Positions 43,922 through 50,907 of a stretch of DNA of 64,000 bases are shown here, piece after piece (position 1 is the first letter of the stretch; the number at the start of each line of letters is the position of its first letter). The notes under the pieces are model-generated. The model did no database searches. It was not told where the DNA came from and worked only from the letters and a program-made list of their open reading frames with translations. This stretch comes from Microbacterium capsulatum (lineage in GTDB: Bacteria; Actinomycetota; Actinomycetes; Actinomycetales; Microbacteriaceae), in the NCBI RefSeq assembly GCF_030865425.1, contig NZ_JAVFCB010000006.1, positions 213,261 through 277,260 on the forward strand, given 5' to 3'. The position numbers were made by a program, and so were the translations under genes.

Positions 43922-45499
43922 CTACTTCGCGAACCCGGCGTGCATGGCGGAGAAGCCGTCCGACGCCGTGAGGTTCAGTCCCTTCACGGCCTTCTTGATC
44001 CCATGGATGAGCGCGTTGTGGGCGATGTACACGACGGGCACCTCGGTGTTCAGGATCTCCTGGATCTGGTCGTACAGCGGCTTCGCCTGGGCCGGATCGG
44101 GTGTGACCAGGATCTTGTCGTACAGCGCGTTCACGCGGTCGTCGTTCCACGGGTACGAGTTCAGGAACGCACCCGGGGTGAGCATCAGGTTGCTGATCGG
44201 ATCCGCACCGCCCGTGTACGAGTTGATCCCGGCGTCGTTCCGGCCGGCTCGCGTGTCGGCGAGCACCGAGGCGGTGTCGGTCGGCTTGAGCGACACCTCG
44301 AAGCCGGTCTGCTTCGCCATCGCCTGCACCAGAGTGGCGAGCTGCGATCGCTCCGGTGTGGACGAGTACTCCAGGACCACCTTGACCGGCGTCGTCACCC
44401 CGGCGGCGGCCAGGTCCTTCTTGGCCTGAGCGGGGTCGTAGGGGATGCAGGCCTGGTTCTTGGGATCGGCCATCGGGCTCTGCGGCTGGATGAAGGTGCA
44501 CGCCGGCGTGTAGACGCCTTCCCACACGGCCTTCGAGATCGCCTTGCGGTCGATGCTCTCGGCGAAGGCCTTGCGCACGAGCGGCTGGGCCATCGTCTTC
44601 GGATTCAGCAGGATGTTGACGTAGCCGCGCCCGGGGTACTGCGTCACGTCGATCGAGGAGTCGGACTTCGCCGTCGAGAGGTCCTTGGGCGACAGGTCCT
44701 GGATGACGTCGAACTGCCCGGACTGCAGGTTCGCGTAGCGGACGCTCGGGTCGGCGACGACCTTGAACACGATCGAGTCCAGGTGCAGCGACTTCTGGTC
44801 GTAGTAGGTCTTCGCCGGGTCGCGCTTGAGCGTCACCGTGTCGGTCGTCTGGGAGTCCAGCACGAAGCCCCCGACGCAGACGGGGTGGGTGGCGAACTCG
44901 GCCCCCATCGAGGTGAAGGCCTTGGGCGACAGCGGATAGGCCGCGCGGCTCACGAAGGCGTCCTGGAACGCGCCGTCCGAGGTCGGCCCGTCGAAGACGA
45001 ACTTCAACGTCGTGGGATCGACGACCTGGATGTCCTTGATGATCTCGAGGTCGCCGGCCCGCTGGCTGCCCTTGAGCGTCTTGTTCCGTTCGAACGTCTG
45101 CTTGACCGCGTCCGCGTCCATGGCGGTGCCGTCCGTGAAGGTCACTCCGCTGCGGATCTTCACGGTCGCCGTGGTCCGATCGGACGAGAACTGCGGCCGC
45201 TCGGCGAGCTGGGGGACGAGCTTGCCGTCCACGCTCTCGTCGTAGAGCGGATCGCACAGGGCGGCGATCACGCTCACCGAGACGAGGGTGTTGGCCAGGG
45301 TGGGATCCAGCGACCCGGTCGAGGTCCCGTTGAGCGCGATCGTCAGAGTGCCGCCTTCCGCCCATGCCGTCCTCCCGGCGGGGGAGGTCCCGGGCTGTGG
45401 TGCCGCACCGGAACACGAGGTCAGCGCCACGGCGGCCGCGAGCACGGCGCCCGCGGTCGCGCTCCGGACCGCCCTCCGCGGCGAACGAGTATGAGTCAT
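43922..45499 (-). CDS. ABC transporter substrate-binding lipoprotein, DppA type (2)
   Basis: A 525-residue paralogue of binding protein 1. Its lipobox is LTSC (AVLAAAVALTSCSGAAP). SBP_bac_5 blocks include GGTLTIALNGTSTGSLDPTL, IRSGVTFTDGTAMDADAVKQ, QPLVRKAFAESIDRKAI and FEVSLKPTDTASV. Two ATGs adjoin (45502, 45499); the second is 7 bases from AAGGAG. It is divergent from the double ATPase gene, with LacI-type sites on both sides of the shared promoter region. Two binding proteins for one permease pair suggests two related ligands. Confidence 0.92.
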   Translation of the reverse strand: MTHTRSPRRAVRSATAGAVLAAAVALTSCSGAAPQPGTSPAGRTAWAEGGTLTIALNGTSTGSLDPTLANTLVSVSVIAALCDPLYDESVDGKLVPQLAERPQFSSDRTTATVKIRSGVTFTDGTAMDADAVKQTFERNKTLKGSQRAGDLEIIKDIQVVDPTTLKFVFDGPTSDGAFQDAFVSRAAYPLSPKAFTSMGAEFATHPVCVGGFVLDSQTTDTVTLKRDPAKTYYDQKSLHLDSIVFKVVADPSVRYANLQSGQFDVIQDLSPKDLSTAKSDSSIDVTQYPGRGYVNILLNPKTMAQPLVRKAFAESIDRKAISKAVWEGVYTPACTFIQPQSPMADPKNQACIPYDPAQAKKDLAAAGVTTPVKVVLEYSSTPERSQLATLVQAMAKQTGFEVSLKPTDTASVLADTRAGRNDAGINSYTGGADPISNLMLTPGAFLNSYPWNDDRVNALYDKILVTPDPAQAKPLYDQIQEILNTEVPVVYIAHNALIHGIKKAVKGLNLTASDGFSAMHAGFAK

Positions 45500-45526
45500 C
45501 ATTGAGCTCCTTCGGGTATCACGAAT

Positions 45527-45540
45527 TGCAAACGATTGCG
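45527..45540. promoter_or_regulatory. LacI-type operator before binding-protein gene 2
   Basis: TGCAAACGATTGCG is a 14-bp imperfect palindrome with a central CG, 28 bases before the binding-protein start and within the divergent region shared with the ATPase gene. Confidence 0.62.
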
Positions 45541-45599
45541 TCGAAGTTTCTATCGCGGACCCGCAATCCCCGCAAGAGCCCGGAGGCACATCGTTATCC

Positions 45600-45640
45600 A
45601 TTGGATCCGATTGACAACACACGATTGCACCGCCTACTTT
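45600..45640 (+). promoter_or_regulatory. Promoter of the double ATPase gene with two overlapping operators
   Basis: TTGACA (45611-45616), an 18-base spacer and TACTTT (45635-45640) make a clear promoter whose start would fall on or next to the ATG at 45648. ATTGGATCCGATTG (45600-45613) overlaps the -35 box and resembles the sites at 23525 and 23587. AACACACGATTGCA (45616-45629), a LacI-type site, fills the spacer. Confidence 0.65.
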
Positions 45641-45647
45641 CGAGAGC

Positions 45648-47285
45648 ATGATCCCTGCCGCATCGGGAGCAGTGCCGCTCCTCAGCATCGAGAACCTCTC
45701 GATCCACTTCGAAACGGTTCGAGGCACCGTCAGCGCCGTCAAGGACGTCACGTTCCAACTCGAAGCCGGGCGACGTCTCGCGGTCGTCGGCGAGTCCGGG
45801 TCCGGGAAGTCGACCACCGCCTCCGCCGTGCACCGCCTGCTCCCGCCGAACGCCAAGGTCGAGGGTTCGATCCGCCTCGACGGCGAGGAGATCACGACGA
45901 TGTCCACGTCGCGGATCCTTCGGCTGCGCGGACGGGAGGTCGGATACGTCCCGCAGGATCCGCTGTCCAATCTCAACCCCGTCCAGCGCATCGGCAAGCA
46001 GCTGATGCACGCGATCCGCGTGGGCAGCCCCTCCCTCTCCCACGACGAGCTGCGCACGCAGGCCATCGACGCCCTCGACCGGGTGGGCATCCCGCAGCCC
46101 GCTCGGCGCATCGACCAGTTCCCGCACGAGTTCTCCGGTGGCATGCGCCAGCGCGCGCTCATCGCGATGGGGATGGCCTGCCGTCCGCGGCTGCTCATCG
46201 CCGACGAGCCGACCTCGGCTCTCGATGTCACCGTGCAGCGCCGGGTCCTGGACCTCATCGACGACCTGACCCGGGAGCAGGGCACAGCGCTGCTGTTCAT
46301 CACGCACGACCTGGGCCTGGCCGCCGAGCGCGCCGACGACGTCGTCGTGATGAAGCTCGGCGAGGTCGTCGAGCGCGGCACGGCCGAGCAGGTGCTCTCC
46401 GCCCCGAAGGGCGCGTACACCCGCGAGCTCCTCGCCGCCGCCCCCAACCTCACCTCCGCGCGTCTGGTCGACGCCGCACCGCCTGAGGCGGCGCCCATCC
46501 TCGAACTGGAGGCGGCGACCAAGATCTTCGGCCACCGCACGCTCACCGGCAAGGACAACCGGATCATCGCCGCCGAGGGCGTGTCACTGACGGTCTCCCC
46601 CGGCGAGACGGTCGCGATCGTGGGCGAATCCGGATCCGGCAAGTCGACGACCGCACGGATGATCCTCGGCCTCGAGGTGCCCACCTCCGGAACCGTCCGG
46701 TTCGACGGGGCCTCCCTCGCCCGTCTCGGCCATGCCGGCAGGTTCGCCTACCGCGCCGAGGTCCAGCCGGTGTTCCAGAACCCCTACGCGTCGCTCGATC
46801 CGCGGTTCACGATCGGCCAGAGCATTCGCGAGCCTCTCGACGTGCACCGTCGCGGGACCCCCGCAGAGCGCAAGGCCCGGGTCGCGGAACTGCTCGGCCT
46901 GGTCTCGCTGGATCCGCAGGTGGCCACACGATTCCCGCACGAACTCTCCGGCGGGCAGCGGCAGCGCGTCGCCATCGCGCGCGCGCTCGCGCTCTCGCCG
47001 AAGGTCATCGTGCTGGACGAGGCCGTGTCGGCCCTCGACGTGGTCGTGCAGGCGCAGATCCTGAAGCTGCTCGTCTCGCTGCAGCGCGAGCTCGGACTGG
47101 CGTACATCTTCGTCAGCCACGACCTCGCCGTCGTCCGGCAGATCTCCCACCGCGTGCACGTGATGAGCGCAGGCCGGATCGTCGAGTCCGGCTCCCCGGA
47201 GGAGCTGTTCGCCGCGCCCAAGGACCCGTACACCGCGGCGCTCATCGAGGCGATCCCCGGCTACGCGGTCGCGCCGGGAGTCTGA
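45648..47285 (+). CDS. ABC transporter double ATPase, DppD-DppF fused
   Basis: A 545-residue protein with two complete nucleotide-binding domains. First half: Walker A VVGESGSGKSTTASAV, signature FSGGMRQRALIAM, Walker B LLIADEPTSALD, switch THD. Second half: Walker A VGESGSGKSTTARMIL, signature LSGGQRQRVAIARA, Walker B VIVLDEAVSALD, switch SHD. Both have the oligopeptide-type VPQDPLSNLNP/FQNPYASLDP Q-loop. The second Walker B has Ala for the usual Pro-Thr, a tolerated variant. It energises the DppBC permeases at 31.8 kb. No Shine-Dalgarno precedes ATG 45648, and the -10 box ends 7 bases away, so the mRNA is probably leaderless. Confidence 0.94.
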   Translation: MIPAASGAVPLLSIENLSIHFETVRGTVSAVKDVTFQLEAGRRLAVVGESGSGKSTTASAVHRLLPPNAKVEGSIRLDGEEITTMSTSRILRLRGREVGYVPQDPLSNLNPVQRIGKQLMHAIRVGSPSLSHDELRTQAIDALDRVGIPQPARRIDQFPHEFSGGMRQRALIAMGMACRPRLLIADEPTSALDVTVQRRVLDLIDDLTREQGTALLFITHDLGLAAERADDVVVMKLGEVVERGTAEQVLSAPKGAYTRELLAAAPNLTSARLVDAAPPEAAPILELEAATKIFGHRTLTGKDNRIIAAEGVSLTVSPGETVAIVGESGSGKSTTARMILGLEVPTSGTVRFDGASLARLGHAGRFAYRAEVQPVFQNPYASLDPRFTIGQSIREPLDVHRRGTPAERKARVAELLGLVSLDPQVATRFPHELSGGQRQRVAIARALALSPKVIVLDEAVSALDVVVQAQILKLLVSLQRELGLAYIFVSHDLAVVRQISHRVHVMSAGRIVESGSPEELFAAPKDPYTAALIEAIPGYAVAPGV

Positions 47286-47313
47286 GCGCGCTCCCGAAGG
47301 CCCCGCCCGGCTC

Positions 47314-47574
47314 TCACGTGGCCACCTGTACAACCCCGACGACCGCAAGAGCGCAGGCAGCGACCCCCATACCGACCGCGCAGACACCAACGACCGCCGC
47401 CCAGAACGCCGGATGCGCGTGTTGCATGATGTCGCCGATGGCCTGCCCGAACAAGATTCGCGCGAAGTTCTCCTGTCCCCGCCCGAACTTTTTGCGAAAC
47501 TTGACCATTAGAACTCCGGCAACGATGACAATCGGCCCTGCAATCGCATTCGCCGTGATCTGCTCCCACCCCAC
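47314..47574 (-). CDS. Small membrane protein, unknown
   Basis: An 86-residue protein with two hydrophobic helices: ITANAIAGPIVIVAGVLMV (about 6-24) and FWAAVVGVCAVGMGVAACAL (about 57-76), joined by a basic loop (KFRKKFGRGQENFAR). It starts at GTG 47574 with only a weak GAGG upstream. The DNA here is noticeably less GC-rich than the neighbours, and no alternative frame gives a better protein. I do not recognise it. It could be a recent arrival or a remnant; its reality rests on the alternating hydrophobic and basic pattern. Confidence 0.45.
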   Translation of the reverse strand: MGWEQITANAIAGPIVIVAGVLMVKFRKKFGRGQENFARILFGQAIGDIMQHAHPAFWAAVVGVCAVGMGVAACALAVVGVVQVAT

Positions 47575-47680
47575 GACCTCATCATGCCGGACATCGTTGC
47601 GGTCGTCATGACTTCGCCGGGAGTGCGCTCAGCCCCCGAGTCAGGCGATCACCACGCTCACCGCACGGTAGGTTTTGTTC

Positions 47681-49240
47681 ATGGTCCTGCATGATGCGCC
47701 GGCGCTCATCCCGTTCCCCTCCTCCGTCCGCGTCGGCGAGGGATCCGTCCCGCTCGCGTCCGTGCGGATCACGGGAGAACCGAACGCGGCCGCCCTGCTG
47801 CGCGACGACCTCGCGGAGCGGATCGGCGCGGACGCGATCCACGACGGCGGAACGACGCTGATCGCACTCGCGATCGATCCCGCCATCGGCGAGACCGAGG
47901 GCTACGCGCTCGAGGCCTCCGGCGACGCGATCCGGGTCGCGGGGCACGATGCGGCGGGCCTCCGCAACGGCACACGCACGCTCCTCCAGCTGCTGCGCCG
48001 CGACGACGCCGGCTGGTCCGTCCCGGCCGTGAGCATCGCCGACGCTCCGCGCTTCGCCTACCGGGGGGTCATGCTCGACGTCGCCCGGCACTTCTTCGGC
48101 GTCGACGACGTGAAGCGGTTCATCGACCGCGCCGCCGGGCTGAAGTTCAACCATCTGCACGTGCATCTCACCGACGACCAGGGCTGGCGCATCCAGGTCG
48201 ACGCCTGGCCGCTGCTCGCCGACCGCGGCGGCGCGAGCGATGCGAGCGGCGGATCCGGCGGCTTCTTCACGAAGGACGACTACCGCGAGATCGTCGCCTA
48301 CGCCGCCGCCCGGCACGTGACGGTCGTCCCCGAGATCGATCTGCCGGGGCACACCCACGCCGCCGGGGTCGCCTATCCCGACCTCGTCGAGGAACCGTGG
48401 ATCAGCGAGAAGACGATCACCGAGTCGGAGCAGCTCGGCCAGCCGCTCCCCGCGCACGGCGTGCCATACGCGGGCTGGGCCGTCGGGCACTCGTCGGTGC
48501 GGATCCACGAGGAGCGCACCTACGGCTTCATCCAGGACGTGCTCAGCGAGCTCGCCGAGCTCACCCCGGGCCCGTACCTGCACATCGGCGGGGACGAGTG
48601 CCTGGGCACGCCGGCCCCGGACTTCGCGCTGTTCTTCCGCCGGGTGAGCAGGATCGCCGCCGCGACGGGCAAGACGCCGATCGCCTGGCACGAGGCGGGC
48701 GCCGCCGAGGACCTCGCGGAGGGGATGATCGGGCAGTACTGGGCGGGCGTCGAGCCCGAGGGCGCGCATGGCGAGCACGCCGCGCATTTCGCGGAGCGGG
48801 GCGGCGCGCTGATCCTCTCCCCCTCCGACCGCGCGTACCTCGACATGAAACCGTCCGCCGACTTCCCCCTCGGCCTCGCCTGGGCTGGGACCGTGCCGCT
48901 GCGCACCGCCTACGACTGGGAGCCCACGGCGGTGCTCGACGGCGTCCCGGCGAGCGCGATCCTCGGCATCGAGGCGCCGCTGTGGACCGAGACCGTGACG
49001 ACGCTCGCGGAGGCCGACCGGCTGATGTTCCCGCGCATCGCGGCGCACGCCGAGATCGGGTGGTCCGCGCCCGGCGGCCCGCAGCGCACCTGGGACTCGT
49101 TCCATGCGAGAGTCGCGCAGCTCGCCCCGGCGTGGGAGGCTTCCGGCATCGCCGTCGACCGCGCCACCCTGGATGTGGGCGATCACGACGTCCTTCCCCC
49201 GACCGCCACCGCTGCGACCAGCACCGAGGAGAACGCATGA
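47681..49240 (+). CDS. Beta-N-acetylhexosaminidase, GH20
   Basis: A 519-residue glycoside hydrolase. The N-terminal GH20b domain (LIPFPSSVRVGEGSVPL) leads to the barrel beginning FAYRGVMLDVARHFFGVDDV; KFNHLHVHLTDDQGWRIQ, VVPEIDLPGHTHAA and the catalytic acid pair in YLHIGGDECLG are GH20 hallmarks, and WTETVTTL-type residues follow. No signal peptide is seen, so it acts on imported chito-oligosaccharides. ATG 47681 follows TAGGTT by 6 bases with no Shine-Dalgarno, another leaderless candidate. It is coupled to nagA by an ATGA overlap. Confidence 0.93.
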   Translation: MVLHDAPALIPFPSSVRVGEGSVPLASVRITGEPNAAALLRDDLAERIGADAIHDGGTTLIALAIDPAIGETEGYALEASGDAIRVAGHDAAGLRNGTRTLLQLLRRDDAGWSVPAVSIADAPRFAYRGVMLDVARHFFGVDDVKRFIDRAAGLKFNHLHVHLTDDQGWRIQVDAWPLLADRGGASDASGGSGGFFTKDDYREIVAYAAARHVTVVPEIDLPGHTHAAGVAYPDLVEEPWISEKTITESEQLGQPLPAHGVPYAGWAVGHSSVRIHEERTYGFIQDVLSELAELTPGPYLHIGGDECLGTPAPDFALFFRRVSRIAAATGKTPIAWHEAGAAEDLAEGMIGQYWAGVEPEGAHGEHAAHFAERGGALILSPSDRAYLDMKPSADFPLGLAWAGTVPLRTAYDWEPTAVLDGVPASAILGIEAPLWTETVTTLAEADRLMFPRIAAHAEIGWSAPGGPQRTWDSFHARVAQLAPAWEASGIAVDRATLDVGDHDVLPPTATAATSTEENA

Positions 49241-50406
49241 GCACGACCGAGAGCTCCGAGCGCGGGACGCTCGTCATCCACTCCGCCCGGATCGCGTCCG
49301 GCGGATCCGTCGTCGAGGACGGCTGGGTCCGCTTCGAGGACGGCGTCGTCGCGGCGCGCGGGACGGGCGATGGCTGGGCTCCCGCCGACGTCGTGGTGGA
49401 CGCGACCGAGGCCGCAGGCGCCGGTGCGATCCTCACGCCCGGATTCCTCGACATCCACGGGCACGGCGGCGGCGGCGCCGCGTTCGACGACGGCGCCGCG
49501 GCGATCCGCACGGCCCGGGCCATGCACCGCGCGCACGGCACCACCCGTGCGGTCGTGTCGCTCGTGACCTCGACCCTGGACCTGCTCGCCGACCGCGTCT
49601 CGGCGATCGCGGATCTGATGGAGACGGATCAGGATCTGCTCGGCTCGCACCTGGAGGGGCCGTTCCTCGACGTGGGCCACAAGGGCGCGCACGACCCCGA
49701 GCTGCTGCGCGCACCGGACGCCGACGCCGTCCGCCGCCTGCTCGACGCCGGCCGCGGCACGGTCCGGCAGGTGACGCTCGCGCCCGAGCTGGAGGGCGGG
49801 CTGGACGCCATCCGGATGGTCGTCGCGGCGGGAGCCGCGGCGGCCGTCGGGCACACCGACGCAGACGACGACACCCTGCGCGCGGCGTTCGATGCCGGCG
49901 CCACGATCCTCACGCACGCGTTCAACGCGATGCGGCCGGTGCACCACCGCGAGCCCGGTCCGGTGCTCACCGCCGCGCACGACGAACGCGTCACACTCGA
50001 GGCGATCGCCGACAACATCCACCTGCACCCGCACATCATCAAGCTCGTGTTCGACGAGGCACCGGGACGGGTCGCGCTCATCACGGACGCCATGGCCGCA
50101 GCCGGGTCGGCCGACGGCGAGTACCTGCTCGGCGCGCTGCGGGTCACCGTCACCGACGGCGTCGCACGGGTGGACAGCGGCTCGATCGCCGGATCGACCC
50201 TCACCCAGGACGTCGCGCTCCGGCGCGCGCTCGAGGCCGGCGTCGCGCTGCCCGACGCGGTCGACGCGCTGACCCGCACGCCGGCGCGCGCGATCGGCGT
50301 CGCAGACCGGCTCGGCGTGCTCGAGCCCGGGTTCCTCGCCGACGCGGTGCTGCTGAGTGCCGACGCGACGGTCGCGCGGGTCTGGACGGGCGGCGCCCTG
50401 CGCTGA
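49237..50406 (+). CDS. nagA: N-acetylglucosamine-6-phosphate deacetylase
   Basis: A 389-residue amidohydrolase-fold enzyme producing glucosamine 6-phosphate. Motifs are FLDIHGHGGGGAAFDD, GSHLEGPFLDVGHKGAHDP (metal-binding glutamate), AAVGHTDAD, TILTHAFNAMRPVHHREPG and ALITDAMAAAGSADGEY (catalytic aspartate). Length and order fit NagA. It overlaps the hexosaminidase stop by four bases. The deaminase nagB that takes its product lies 4.6 kb away in another operon. Confidence 0.95.
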   Translation: MSTTESSERGTLVIHSARIASGGSVVEDGWVRFEDGVVAARGTGDGWAPADVVVDATEAAGAGAILTPGFLDIHGHGGGGAAFDDGAAAIRTARAMHRAHGTTRAVVSLVTSTLDLLADRVSAIADLMETDQDLLGSHLEGPFLDVGHKGAHDPELLRAPDADAVRRLLDAGRGTVRQVTLAPELEGGLDAIRMVVAAGAAAAVGHTDADDDTLRAAFDAGATILTHAFNAMRPVHHREPGPVLTAAHDERVTLEAIADNIHLHPHIIKLVFDEAPGRVALITDAMAAAGSADGEYLLGALRVTVTDGVARVDSGSIAGSTLTQDVALRRALEAGVALPDAVDALTRTPARAIGVADRLGVLEPGFLADAVLLSADATVARVWTGGALR

Positions 50407-50416
50407 ACGACAGCGG

Positions 50417-50438
50417 GGCGGCGTCGACCGACGCCGCC
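50417..50438 (+). terminator. Hairpin terminator after nagA
   Basis: GGCGGCGTC (50417-50425) and GACGCCGCC (50430-50438) pair perfectly with a GACC loop, 11 bases after the nagA stop. Confidence 0.75.
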
Positions 50439-50907
50439 TCGTGGCGCGTGGGAGGCCGCCGCGCTTCTGGCGCGGCGACCTCGCGCGGCCCCGCGGTTCA
50501 CCAGCCCGGCTGGATCCCCGGCGCGTCCTCCGGTTGCGGAGCAGGCGGCCCGGGAACTCCTCCCCCGAGGCTCCCGGACCGACCTGGCCGGCGGATCCCG
50601 GTCCGCCGAAAGCCTGCGCGCACCGCCCCCCGGTGGCCCGCGCAGACCGTCTCCGATGGTGGAGACGGCGATCGGCACGATCCATTACGCGGGTTCCGGG
50701 ATCTTCTTCCGAACTTCTCCCGCGTCCGGCGACGTCCCTCACCCGGAGGACGCTCGCACGTGTGACGCATCGATGCGGGCGCATCGATTTCCGGATCGGC
50801 CTGGCGGGTTCCCGCGCGAAGGTGAAGAATGGGGAACTCCGCGTGACGAGAAACCCAGAGTCCGCGTCTTCCCGGATGACACCGCATCCGCCCATGAGAA
50901 CCGATCG
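50439..50907. other. Gene-free leader of the sigma-factor fusion gene
   Basis: No convincing gene is seen in this 469-base stretch. It holds a hairpin CCGTCTCC/GGAGACGG (50647-50668), a perfect inverted repeat ATCGATGCG-GG-CGCATCGAT (50769-50788) and a possible ECF-type promoter CGAACT-N17-CGTC (50710-50736), which would give a leader of about 160 bases and might mean the sigma factor controls itself. Confidence 0.5.
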
